DNA of 19,622 nt, from the NCBI GenBank assembly GCA_016203175.1, contig JACQNH010000006.1, positions 1-19,622 on the forward strand, written 5' to 3'. The stretch comes from Candidatus Woesearchaeota archaeon. Its GTDB lineage: Archaea > Nanobdellota > Nanobdellia > SCGC-AAA011-G17 > JACQNH01. Under the pieces are notes generated by a model. It was not told the origin of the DNA. It did no database searches and saw only the letters and a program-made list of their open reading frames with translations. Below, piece by piece: positions 1 to 6,864 of the stretch (position 1 is the first letter of the stretch; the number at the start of each line of letters is the position of its first letter). Position numbers and translations under genes: made by a program.

Positions 1-19
1 AGCTCACGCTAAGTGTGCT
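1..19. other. Imperfect stem-loop at left edge
   Basis: Arms AGCTCAC and GTGTGCT pair with one T-T mismatch around a 5-base loop. It lies just upstream of the stronger hairpin at 27-48. It may be the end of a structured RNA or of a transcript that enters from the left. Too little context is present to say more. Confidence 0.35.
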
Positions 20-26
20 TTACAGT

Positions 27-53
27 AGCGTAGCATCAACGCTACGCTTTTTT
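27..53 (+). terminator. Perfect hairpin plus T-tract, intrinsic-type terminator
   Basis: AGCGTAGC (27-34) and GCTACGCT (41-48) form a perfect 8-bp stem around a 6-base loop, and T residues run on from the stem to about 53. This is the shape of an intrinsic terminator for a plus-strand transcript entering from off the left edge. Archaea mostly terminate at U-tracts without such a GC-rich stem, so it could also be a processed RNA end. The stem is far more GC-rich than its surroundings. Confidence 0.5.
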
Positions 54-73
54 ATTATTTTTTGAGTAAAAAT

Positions 74-113
74 AGATTTCGTTTGGCCCCTAGTCAAAGA
101 CTAGTGGAAATCT
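74..113. other. Two-part stem-loop, possible structured RNA
   Basis: An inner perfect stem CTAGTC-AAA-GACTAG (90-104) is nested in outer arms AGATTTC (74-80) and GAAATCT (107-113), separated by an asymmetric internal loop (9 bases on one side, 2 on the other). No coding sequence overlaps it. It may belong to the 3' end of the leftward spt4 transcript or to a small RNA. No known RNA family was recognised. Confidence 0.35.
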
Positions 114-129
114 TTGGATTATAAACTTT

Positions 130-151
130 GCAATATTATTACTATTATTGC
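130..151 (-). terminator. AT-rich inverted repeat at end of leftward operon
   Basis: Arms GCAATA (130-135) and TATTGC (146-151) form a weak hairpin. It covers the stop codon (145-147) of the open frame that follows spt4. It could mark the 3' end of the leftward rpo7-spt4 transcript. The stem is short and AT-rich, so support is weak. Confidence 0.25.
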
Positions 152-285
152 TTAGACTTTTTTAAGAAATCTTCTATAGACTGGGCTTTCTTCATTGTTT
201 CTTCTAATTCTTTAAATATTTTAATATCTTTTTCGTCTAATGGGGGTTTTATATCAAGTCCGCAGACTTCAGCCGTAGGGGAAGG
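145..285 (-). other. 46-codon open frame in phase with spt4 after its UGA
   Basis: This is a stretch of 46 sense codons ended by TAA, in exactly the same frame as spt4 and separated from it only by the spt4 TGA (286-288). Its translation starts PSPTAEVCGLDIKPP, turns acidic/lysine-rich and helical, and ends SIEDFLKKSKQ. Codon use (AAA, GAA, TTA, ATA) resembles the real genes nearby. It has no plausible start of its own near the front; the only internal Met is residue 31. Possible explanations are a readthrough C-terminal extension of Spt4, a remnant of a longer gene cut by a nonsense mutation, or a chance open frame. A 5-bp stem with a 4-base loop (256-269) lies about 16 nt after the stop. 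Confidence 0.35.
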
Positions 286-468
286 TCATCTTACTTTAAT
301 AGCATATTCGCCTTTAACATTTGCGCCAATCTTTTTAGCAACTTCGCTTTTATTTGCATCCTGGATAAAAATTCTTCCTTTCCAGCTTTCAGTAAAATCT
401 TTATTTTTACATATAGGACATTCGTCGCCTTTAACAAATACTTTACAAGATTTACATACTTTTCTCAT
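286..468 (-). CDS. spt4: Transcription elongation factor Spt4 (RNAP subunit E'')
   Basis: Spt4 pairs with the NGN domain of Spt5 to form the processivity factor that clamps RNA polymerase during elongation. The 60-residue product is the usual archaeal length. It has the zinc ribbon made of CKSC near residues 6-9 and CPIC near 18-21, then a WKG motif, the SEVAKKIG segment, and the typical family end GEYAIKVR. A GGAGG site (476-480) lies 7 nt before the ATG, so this internal operon gene probably uses Shine-Dalgarno initiation. It follows rpo7 on the minus strand, the usual archaeal order. The stop is UGA followed by C, and the frame stays open for 46 more codons (see 145-285). Identity is secure; the function of the extension is unknown. 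Confidence 0.93.
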   Translation of the reverse strand: MRKVCKSCKVFVKGDECPICKNKDFTESWKGRIFIQDANKSEVAKKIGANVKGEYAIKVR

Positions 469-509
469 AAAAAAACCTCCAGCGGGTTATCATTCATTCC
501 AGCAACCAT
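465..509 (-). CDS. 14-codon mini-ORF between rpo7 and spt4 (doubtful)
   Basis: An ATG at 509 opens a 14-residue frame (MVAGMNDNPLEVFL) whose TGA overlaps the spt4 ATG as ATGA. It starts one base after the rpo7 stop. The arrangement could couple translation of spt4 to ribosomes leaving rpo7. It may equally be chance, since the spt4 Shine-Dalgarno site lies inside it. Confidence 0.2.
   Translation of the reverse strand: MVAGMNDNPLEVFL
476..480 (-). promoter_or_regulatory. Shine-Dalgarno site of spt4
   Basis: GGAGG on the minus strand, 7 nt from the spt4 ATG. It contrasts with the leaderless pattern of first genes in this window and fixes the spt4 start. Confidence 0.7.
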
Positions 510-510
510 T

Positions 511-1083
511 TTATTTCTTTTCCTTCTCCTTGACTTTAACCTCAAGTTCTTTTTTTTCAACTTGTGTCCATTCTTCTTTTCCTAAACATGGCTGACGCAT
601 TGTTAAACCGATTTTAGGATTTGTGATATCCTTATAGCTTACTGCAATTATTCTTGCTTTACAAATATCTCCAACTTTTAAAGTTCTTTTGGTTTCTTTT
701 CCTGTTAAAATATTACTTTTTGAAAAGCTTACAAAATCGTCCATTGCCTGAGAAACATGAATCATTCCATCTATAGGACCAATATTAATAAAGCAACCAA
801 AGTCTGTAATTTCCGTTATTTTTCCTGAGATTAATTCCTGCATTTCCGGCTTAAAGACAAGCATTTTGAAAGTTGTATCATAATAAGGGGCTCCATCACC
901 TGGAATAATAATACCTTCACCAACCTGAGCTATGGAAGTAACCCCAATAACCACGCCTATTTCTGGAGATACAAAATTTTCAAATTGTGTTTTTAATTGT
1001 TCTAGAATAGCTGCCTTAGTATCCATTTTAAATAGTGTTGGCGGTACTCTGATATGACTTCTAACTTCTACTTCGTAAAACAT
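511..1083 (-). CDS. rpoE1: DNA-directed RNA polymerase subunit Rpo7 (RpoE')
   Basis: Rpo7 forms the stalk of archaeal RNA polymerase with Rpo4; it binds emerging RNA and helps open-complex formation. The 190-residue protein begins MFYEVEVRSHIRVPP, the standard start, followed by the N-terminal tip domain with the GxGxIIPGDG region. From about residue 85 comes an S1 RNA-binding domain (GKITEITDFGCFINIGPIDG, then MIHVSQ). The C-terminus is a lysine/glutamate-rich tail. A TATA box (1104-1113) centred about 26 nt upstream of the ATG predicts a leaderless mRNA. PIN lies upstream and spt4 downstream. In many euryarchaea the same block begins with the aIF2-gamma gene, which here is about 8.7 kb away. 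Confidence 0.95.
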   Translation of the reverse strand: MFYEVEVRSHIRVPPTLFKMDTKAAILEQLKTQFENFVSPEIGVVIGVTSIAQVGEGIIIPGDGAPYYDTTFKMLVFKPEMQELISGKITEITDFGCFINIGPIDGMIHVSQAMDDFVSFSKSNILTGKETKRTLKVGDICKARIIAVSYKDITNPKIGLTMRQPCLGKEEWTQVEKKELEVKVKEKEKK

Positions 1084-1103
1084 CTTTAGACACCTGTTAT
1101 TAG

Positions 1104-1113
1104 TATTTATAAA
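1104..1113 (-). promoter_or_regulatory. TATA box of rpo7
   Basis: TTTATAAATA on the minus strand, centre 25-26 nt from the rpo7 ATG. Because the transcription start usually falls about 26 nt from the box, the mRNA should begin at or next to the AUG. Confidence 0.6.
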
Positions 1114-1134
1114 CCCTTTTTAAATATTGGCTTT

Positions 1135-1476
1135 TTAAACTATAATATATTTTCCTTTACTGATTATGCTTATTGTTTTGATACTTTTAGCCTTAAGTCT
1201 TCTTTTAAGCTCTTTATCTTGTGTTGCTACTAAATAGCCTTCTAAACTTAATATAGCCTCATCTACGTGTGTTAAAGGAGATTTTATAATATTTAGGTCT
1301 TTGATCATTTCTAGGATTAGTTTGTTAAGCCTTTTTTTCTCTAACTCTTTTAAAGTTTTTTCTATTATAAATAATTCAAATGGTTCTAATAAAATAGCTT
1401 TAAGATTGTCTTTAATATCGATCTTGTACTTTATTGAATCTATTATAAAGCTTGTATCTAAGAGTATTTTGAGCAT
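1135..1476 (-). CDS. PIN-domain protein, Fcf1/Utp24-like rRNA-processing nuclease
   Basis: This 113-residue protein is a single PIN domain, a metal-dependent RNase fold. The acidic set is visible: D7 in LLDTSF, E44/E46 in LKELEKK, D72 in HVDE and D87 in ATQD. The end, ATQDKELKRRL followed by KGKYIIV, is characteristic of the archaeal Fcf1/Utp24-like subgroup (ATNDxELRRRL, xGKxYLV) rather than of VapC toxins, and no antitoxin gene precedes it. The family commonly sits between aIF2-gamma and rpo7 in archaea, which supports a ribosome-biogenesis role. A TATA box (1498-1505) about 26 nt before the ATG suggests a leaderless transcript. The substrate is inferred from family and context. Confidence 0.8.
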   Translation of the reverse strand: MLKILLDTSFIIDSIKYKIDIKDNLKAILLEPFELFIIEKTLKELEKKRLNKLILEMIKDLNIIKSPLTHVDEAILSLEGYLVATQDKELKRRLKAKSIKTISIISKGKYIIV

Positions 1477-1497
1477 AAATACGTAGAAGAGAAGAGG

Positions 1498-1505
1498 TAT
1501 TTAAA
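1498..1505 (-). promoter_or_regulatory. TATA box of the PIN gene
   Basis: TTTAAATA on the minus strand, centred 25-26 nt from the ATG at 1476. This predicts a leaderless transcript for the PIN-rpo7-spt4 unit. Confidence 0.55.
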
Positions 1506-1738
1506 GCGTTATGTATGCCCTCGATAGTCTACGAATTTTATATACGAGTATGTATATTTATATCAAAATTGAATTGAAAATAATCATTAAATTTTTCATA
1601 AAATGTCTCTATTAGCCTTATAGATGCATTTAAACGCAGAAAACTATTTAAAGAAGAGCTCATTTTTAGATGTAAATTGAGGTGGTTTTAAAGCTCAAAT
1701 TTTAATAAAAAACCAACAAAGCTAGTCAAAAAACTAAA
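1506..1738 (+). promoter_or_regulatory. gyrB upstream region with candidate TATA box and leader
   Basis: No credible ORF lies between the PIN promoter and gyrB. The best plus-strand TATA box is TATTTAAA at 1645-1652, which would start transcription near 1675 and give gyrB a leader of about 60 nt. That leader contains an imperfect inverted repeat: AAATTGAG just before the GTGG at about 1682, against CTCAAATTT near 1694-1702. A second, poorer box (TTTTAATA, about 1701-1708) lies too far from the ATG for a leaderless start. Several AT-rich candidate boxes between 1535 and 1575 remain unassigned. Confidence 0.35.
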
Positions 1739-3667
1739 ATGGAAAATCAGGAAAATAAAACTGAAGTTCAGGAGAACCAAAACAAATCTCAAGAGTATGG
1801 AGCTGAAAGTATTACAATTTTGAAGGGTATAGAAGCAGTTAGAAAAAGAGCCGCAATGTACATAGGGGATACAAGTAAAAGAGGTTTTCATCATATAATT
1901 TGGGAAGTGGTAGATAATGGGATTGATGAGCATTTAGCTGGTTTCTGTAAAAATATTAAAGTTACAATCCATCAAGATAATTCTGTTACTGTTGAAGATG
2001 ATGGAAGAGGTATTCCTGTAGATCTTCATCCTCAAGAAAATAGACCTGCTGTTGAGGTTGTTTTAACTACATTGCATGCTGGTGGAAAATTTGATAAAAA
2101 AAGCTATCAAGTTTCTGGCGGGTTGCATGGTGTTGGGGTAACTGCTACAAACGCTTTGTCTGAATTTTTAGAAGTCGAGATTAAAAGGAATAATAAATTG
2201 TATAAGCAAAGGTATGAAAAAGGAGTCCCTGTAACTGCTTTGACAATAGTACAAGAAAATATAGAAGGGAGTGGAACTAAAATAAGATTTAAAGCTGATC
2301 CAACAATCTTTTCTGAAAGCGTAATAGATTTTGAATTAGTTAAAAAAAGATTGAAGGAATTAGCTTATTTAAATAAAGGTTTAACAATAGAATTAAAGGA
2401 TAAAAGAACCAATACGGAAAATAAATTTTTCTTTGAAGGAGGACTTAAAGAGTTTGTTGAGGATTTAAACAAAAGCAAGAATATTTTAAATAAAAAGATA
2501 ATTTACATTTTAAAGCAATCTGAGAATGTTATTTTTGAATTAGCAATGCAATATAATTATACTTATTCAGAGCATTTATTGAGTTTTGTAAATAATATTA
2601 ATACGATAGAAGGAGGCACACATGTTGTTGGTTTTTATACAGCTTTAACTAGGGTGATAAATGAGTATATTAAAAAAATTGAAAAGGATTTAAAATTAGA
2701 TGGGGAAGATGTAAGGGAAGGCTTAACAGCTATTATTTCTTTAAAAGTCCCTGAGCCACAATTTGAAGGGCAGACAAAAACAAAATTAGGAAATTCTGAG
2801 ATTAAAGGATTAGTTAGTTCAATTGCCTATGAAAGTTTAAGAGATTTTTTTGCTGAAAATCCACAAGAAGCTAAATTAATAGTATCAAAATGCATTGAAT
2901 CTTTTAAGGCTAGAGAGGCTGCTAGAAAGGCTAGGGAATTAGTAAGAAGAAAGGGTGCTTTAGATGGTGGTGGATTACCTGGAAAATTAGCTGATTGTCA
3001 AGAGAAAGATCCTTCTAAAGCTGAGATATTTATTGTTGAAGGTGATAGTGCTGGAGGTTCATGTAAATTAGCTAGAAAGAGAGAATTTCAAGCTGTTTTA
3101 CCTTTAAGGGGAAAGATACTGAATGTGGAAAAATCAAGGATAGATAAAGTTTTTAAAAATAATGAAATAATAAGTTTAATTTCTGCTTTGGGTTGCGGGA
3201 TTAATGAAGAGTTGGATTTAAATAAAGTAAGGTATCATAAAATAATTATAATGGCAGATAGTGATAGTGACGGAAATCACATTAGTTGTTTAGTATTAAC
3301 ATTTTTATATAGATATATGAAAAAATTAATTGAAAATGGTTATGTATACTTAGCAGTAACTCCATTGTATAGGGTGAAAAAAGGAGTGCAAAGTTATTAT
3401 TGCTATGATGATAAAGAATTAGAGGAAACTTTGAACAAAATTGGTAAAGAAAATGTTGTTATAACAAGATTTAAGGGTTTAGGGGAGATGAATCCTGATC
3501 AATTAGCTGAAACTGCTGTTAACCCTGAGACAAGAAAATTAAAAAGAGTAACTATACAAGATGCTGAAGCTGCTAATGAAATTTTTACTATTTTAATGGG
3601 TGAAGAAGTGATACAAAGAAGAGAATTTATTTTTAATCATGCAAAGGAGGCTGAGTTGGATGTTTAA
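1739..3667 (+). CDS. gyrB: DNA gyrase subunit B
   Basis: GyrB is the ATPase and TOPRIM half of gyrase, which introduces negative supercoils together with GyrA. The 642-residue protein shows the GHKL ATPase motifs EVVDNGIDE (E56, N60), DDGRGIP (87-93) and GGLHGVGV (127-134). The TOPRIM metal site is EGDSAGGS from E434 and the D507/D509/D511 triad in DSDSDGNH. GLGEMNPDQL near the C-terminus is the family tail. The length matches short GyrB proteins without the extra domain of gammaproteobacteria. An in-frame stop at 1706-1708 limits the start to ATG 1739, but no Shine-Dalgarno or leaderless promoter fits that start well. The first roughly 20 residues are Gln/Asn/Glu-rich and probably disordered. 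gyrA follows after 2 bases. Confidence 0.96.
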   Translation: MENQENKTEVQENQNKSQEYGAESITILKGIEAVRKRAAMYIGDTSKRGFHHIIWEVVDNGIDEHLAGFCKNIKVTIHQDNSVTVEDDGRGIPVDLHPQENRPAVEVVLTTLHAGGKFDKKSYQVSGGLHGVGVTATNALSEFLEVEIKRNNKLYKQRYEKGVPVTALTIVQENIEGSGTKIRFKADPTIFSESVIDFELVKKRLKELAYLNKGLTIELKDKRTNTENKFFFEGGLKEFVEDLNKSKNILNKKIIYILKQSENVIFELAMQYNYTYSEHLLSFVNNINTIEGGTHVVGFYTALTRVINEYIKKIEKDLKLDGEDVREGLTAIISLKVPEPQFEGQTKTKLGNSEIKGLVSSIAYESLRDFFAENPQEAKLIVSKCIESFKAREAARKARELVRRKGALDGGGLPGKLADCQEKDPSKAEIFIVEGDSAGGSCKLARKREFQAVLPLRGKILNVEKSRIDKVFKNNEIISLISALGCGINEELDLNKVRYHKIIIMADSDSDGNHISCLVLTFLYRYMKKLIENGYVYLAVTPLYRVKKGVQSYYCYDDKELEETLNKIGKENVVITRFKGLGEMNPDQLAETAVNPETRKLKRVTIQDAEAANEIFTILMGEEVIQRREFIFNHAKEAELDV

Positions 3668-3669
3668 AA

Positions 3670-6072
3670 ATGGCAGAAGAAATTCAAGTAAAATTAATTG
3701 AAGATGAAGTAAAGAAGAGATATTTAGATTATAGTATGTCAGTTATAACTGGAAGAGCTTTGCCTGATGTAAAAGATGGTTTAAAGCCAGTACAAAGAAG
3801 AATTTTATATTCTATGTGGAAGAGTGGAACCTTTCCTAATAAACCTTATGTTAAAAGTGCAAGGATAGTAGGTAATTGCATGGGAAGATTTCATCCCCAT
3901 GGTGATATGGCTATTTACGATACTTTAGTTAGAATGGCTCAAGATTTTTCTTTAAGAAACCCATTAATTGATGGTCAAGGTAATTGGGGCTCTGTGGATG
4001 GAGATGGTGCAGCAAGCATGCGTTATACAGAGGCAAGACTAACAAAGATTTCAGAGGAATTATTGCAAGATTTAGATAAAAAAACTGTAGATTTTATTCC
4101 TAATTTTGATGGAAGTACTAAAGAGCCAATAGTATTACCAGCTAAATTTCCAAATTTATTAGTTAATGGTGTAACTGGTATTGCAGTAGGGATGGCAACA
4201 AATATGCCTCCTCATAATATGAAAGAGGTTATAGATGCAACTTTACATTTTATTGATAATAAGGAGTGTACAATAAATGATCTAATGAGGTTTATTAAAG
4301 GCCCTGATTTTCCAACAGGCGCTTTAATTGTTAATGGCAATGGAATAAAAGAAGCGTATGAGACTGGAAGGGGTAAAATAACAATTAAAGCTAAGGCTGA
4401 AATTGAAAAGAATAGGGTTATAGTCACTGAAATACCTTACATGTTGAATAAATCTTTACTTTTAGAAAATATAGCAAATTTAGTGAGAGATAAAAGAATA
4501 GAAGAGATTAATGACATAAGGGATGAAAGTGATAGAAGAGGAATGAGAATTGTATTCGAATTGAAAAGAGATGCAAATCCTGAGATTGTTTTAAATAAAT
4601 TATACAAGTACTCTCAATTACAAGAAACTTTTGGTGTGATCTCAATTGCTTTGGTTAATAATGAGCCTAAAGTTTTGAATTTGAAAGATATAATCAGTTT
4701 ATTTGTTGATCATAGAAAGAATGTTGTGACAAAAAGAACACAATTTGAATTAAAAAAATCTGAGGAAAGAGCTCATATTCTATCTGGTTTGAAGATTGCT
4801 TTACAGAATATTGATAATGTTGTTGAATTAATTAAGAAGTCTGATAATCCTGAAATTGCAAGAAATGGTTTGATACAAAATTATAATTTAACAGAAGTAC
4901 AAGCTAATTCTATATTAGAAATGAAATTACAAAGGTTAACTAATTTAGAACAGAATAAGATTAATGATGAGTTTAATGAACTAATAAAATTAATTTCTGA
5001 ATTAAAAATTATTTTAGGTGATGAAAGTAAAATATACGATATAATTAAGAATGAATTAATTGATGTTAAAAATAAATATGGTGATGAAAGAAGAACTCAA
5101 ATTGTTGGCGAAACAAAAGAATTTAATGAAGAAGAATTAATTAAAGAGGAAGATGTTGCAATTTTATTGACAAATCTGGGTTATATTAAAAGAATGCCTA
5201 TTGATGTTTATAAACAACAGAAAAGGGGTGGTAAAGGTGTAATTGTTTCTGATGTTAAAGAGGAAGATGTAACTGAACAGATTTTAACAACTACAACGCA
5301 TAATACTTTGTTGATGTTTAGTAATTTAGGAAGGGTTTATTGGTTAAAAGCTTATGAAGTTCCTGAGGCAAGCAGGTATGCAAGAGGGGATAATATAAAA
5401 AATATTTTAAAGCTGTCTGAAGGTGAAAAGATAAATACTATACTACCTGTTAAAGAGTTTGATGAAGATCATTTCTTGATTATGATTACTAAAAAAGGAA
5501 CTTTTAAGAAAATTAAATTAAACGAGTTTTCAAGACCTCGATCTACAGGCATTATTGCTATAAATTTAAATGAAGGCGACGAATTAGTGCAAGTAAGATT
5601 AACACCTGGAAATTTAACAATAATTTTAGGTACAAAAAATGGAAATGCTGTAAGGTTTAATGAAACAAATATAAGACCTATGGGGAGAAATGCTTCTGGT
5701 TTAAGGGGCGTTAAATTAAAAGGTGATGATGAGGTTATTGGAATGGAGATTGCTTTAGAAAATGCTAATTTGTTAACTATAACTGAGAATGGGTATGGAA
5801 AAAGAACTATAATCCCTGAATATAGATTGACTAACAGAGGCGGAAGCGGCGTGAGAAATATAAATGTTACAGATAAAACTGGGAAAGTTGTTGGAATTAA
5901 AACTGTTATGGATGATGATGAAGTTTTAATATTAAGCGAAAAAGGGATTGCAATAAGAGTCCCTGTTAAAGAGATAAGTTCTATAGGAAGAAATACTCAA
6001 GGTGTAAGAGTTATGAAATTAGACGAAAAAGATAAAGTAAGTTTAATGACACGGGTTGTGAAGAATGATTAA
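3670..6072 (+). CDS. gyrA: DNA gyrase subunit A
   Basis: GyrA cuts and rejoins DNA and wraps it to give negative supercoiling. The 800-residue protein has the winged-helix core with catalytic Tyr119 in AASMRYTEARL, the HPHGD segment at 75-79, a coiled-coil region (about 360-470), and a C-terminal pinwheel domain. The GyrA box appears as QKRGGKG (517-523), a near-match to QRRGGKG, which marks gyrase rather than topoisomerase IV. The residue equivalent to E. coli Ser83 is Met80, while the Asp87 equivalent is kept (D84). An AAGGAGG sequence (3644-3650) precedes the ATG but is 19 nt away, so start signalling is unclear. gyrB lies 2 bases upstream and rlmH overlaps the end by 8 bases. Gyrase in archaea is generally regarded as acquired from bacteria. 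Confidence 0.96.
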   Translation: MAEEIQVKLIEDEVKKRYLDYSMSVITGRALPDVKDGLKPVQRRILYSMWKSGTFPNKPYVKSARIVGNCMGRFHPHGDMAIYDTLVRMAQDFSLRNPLIDGQGNWGSVDGDGAASMRYTEARLTKISEELLQDLDKKTVDFIPNFDGSTKEPIVLPAKFPNLLVNGVTGIAVGMATNMPPHNMKEVIDATLHFIDNKECTINDLMRFIKGPDFPTGALIVNGNGIKEAYETGRGKITIKAKAEIEKNRVIVTEIPYMLNKSLLLENIANLVRDKRIEEINDIRDESDRRGMRIVFELKRDANPEIVLNKLYKYSQLQETFGVISIALVNNEPKVLNLKDIISLFVDHRKNVVTKRTQFELKKSEERAHILSGLKIALQNIDNVVELIKKSDNPEIARNGLIQNYNLTEVQANSILEMKLQRLTNLEQNKINDEFNELIKLISELKIILGDESKIYDIIKNELIDVKNKYGDERRTQIVGETKEFNEEELIKEEDVAILLTNLGYIKRMPIDVYKQQKRGGKGVIVSDVKEEDVTEQILTTTTHNTLLMFSNLGRVYWLKAYEVPEASRYARGDNIKNILKLSEGEKINTILPVKEFDEDHFLIMITKKGTFKKIKLNEFSRPRSTGIIAINLNEGDELVQVRLTPGNLTIILGTKNGNAVRFNETNIRPMGRNASGLRGVKLKGDDEVIGMEIALENANLLTITENGYGKRTIIPEYRLTNRGGSGVRNINVTDKTGKVVGIKTVMDDDEVLILSEKGIAIRVPVKEISSIGRNTQGVRVMKLDEKDKVSLMTRVVKND

Positions 6073-6475
6073 AATATTAACAATTGGAAAAGTGAAAGAT
6101 AGAAATATAAAAATATTAATTGAAGAATTTTTAAAAAGACTTAAAAAATTTTATAAGGTTGAATTTTTTGAGTTAAAGAATGAGGAACAAATTTTAAAAC
6201 AGTTAAAAGAAGGTTATATTGTTGCTTGTGATGAGAATGGTTTACAATTAAGCTCTAAAGAATTTTCAAATTTTATTAAAGAAAAGACTATTGAAAAAGA
6301 TTTGATATTTATAGTAGGGGATGAAAATGGGTTGTCAAATAATATTAAAGAAAAAACTAATTTTTTATTATCTTTTAGTAAGATGACATTTTTACATGAT
6401 ATGTTTAAATTAATACTAGTTGAACAAATTTATAGGGCTTTTACGATAATTAAAGGGATGGAGTACCATAAGTAA
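6065..6475 (+). CDS. rlmH: RlmH-family SPOUT rRNA methyltransferase
   Basis: Bacterial RlmH methylates N3 of pseudouridine 1915 in helix 69 of 23S rRNA using SAM. The 136-residue protein starts MIKILTIGKVKD and ends QIYRAFTIIKGMEYHK, matching the signature RlmH tail. The knotted SAM-binding region is seen in FIVGDENGLS (family form GGxxGLS), where Asp replaces the second Gly. It is somewhat shorter than the roughly 155 residues usual in bacteria. Its ATG lies inside the gyrA end with an 8-base overlap, so translation is probably coupled. The family is COG1576; the target nucleotide in this organism is inferred. Confidence 0.85.
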   Translation: MIKILTIGKVKDRNIKILIEEFLKRLKKFYKVEFFELKNEEQILKQLKEGYIVACDENGLQLSSKEFSNFIKEKTIEKDLIFIVGDENGLSNNIKEKTNFLLSFSKMTFLHDMFKLILVEQIYRAFTIIKGMEYHK

Positions 6476-6476
6476 A

Positions 6477-6797
6477 ATGCAAAAAGGGAATAGATCTGAA
6501 ATTAGCAAAAGTTTTACTTATTTCCATTTGCGAAATGTTCCAATAGAGGATATTATGGAAGATATTGCTGAAAATATGGTAAAAATTGGTCCTTCAAATA
6601 TTAAAGTAGAGGATATTGTAAAAAGTTTTGAAGAGGGTATAGAGCATTATGTACGACCAAAGACACGATCTAAGTCATTAGAAGAGATAAACTATGGGAT
6701 CAATTTAATCTGTTTGTTAGTTCACTATATTGCAAATACTAGTAATGGTCATTCTTATAGAAACATTCATGATTTTGTAGCAAAAAGAATTAAGTAG
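6477..6797 (+). CDS. Hypothetical soluble helical protein
   Basis: This 106-residue product was not recognised. It begins one base after the rlmH stop, so it is the last gene of the gyrB-gyrA-rlmH run. The sequence is mixed charged and helical, with no signal peptide or membrane segment and one Cys. Notable segments are VPIEDIMEDIAENM and a C-terminal half containing LLVHYIANTSNGHSYRNIHDF. Codon use matches its neighbours. It is probably a real gene because of its tight spacing, but no function can be assigned. Confidence 0.6.
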   Translation: MQKGNRSEISKSFTYFHLRNVPIEDIMEDIAENMVKIGPSNIKVEDIVKSFEEGIEHYVRPKTRSKSLEEINYGINLICLLVHYIANTSNGHSYRNIHDFVAKRIK

Positions 6798-6835
6798 AAA
6801 TATTTATATATTAGTTTATAGATTGGTAAGAAAAA

Positions 6836-6843
6836 TTTATAAA
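6836..6843 (+). promoter_or_regulatory. TATA box of the acidic mini-ORF
   Basis: TTTATAAA, centred 25-26 nt from the ATG at 6865, the same geometry as the leaderless genes here. A second box-like TTTATATA lies at 6803-6810. Both are just past the preceding ORF, so a new transcript starting here is likely. Confidence 0.5.
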
Positions 6844-6864
6844 AATAAGCGAGGTCGAAAAATC

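Noticed and set aside
286..288. UGA of spt4 as selenocysteine or a genome-wide sense codon
   Set aside because: Spt4 is complete at this point by family comparison, UGA ends the cupredoxin gene at 8547-8549, and no Sec machinery is seen in the window.
128..595. 155-codon plus-strand open frame opposite spt4 and rpo7
   Set aside because: It is antisense to two clearly recognised genes, is rich in Phe/Ser as expected of a reversed AT-rich coding strand, and has no promoter or ribosome site of its own.
1135..1476. PIN protein as a VapC toxin
   Set aside because: No antitoxin gene precedes it, and both its C-terminal motif and rpo7-spt4 context match the Fcf1-like rRNA-processing group.
1688..1933. 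81-codon minus-strand frame overlapping the gyrB start
   Set aside because: It is antisense to conserved GyrB ATPase sequence and has the composition of a shadow frame.
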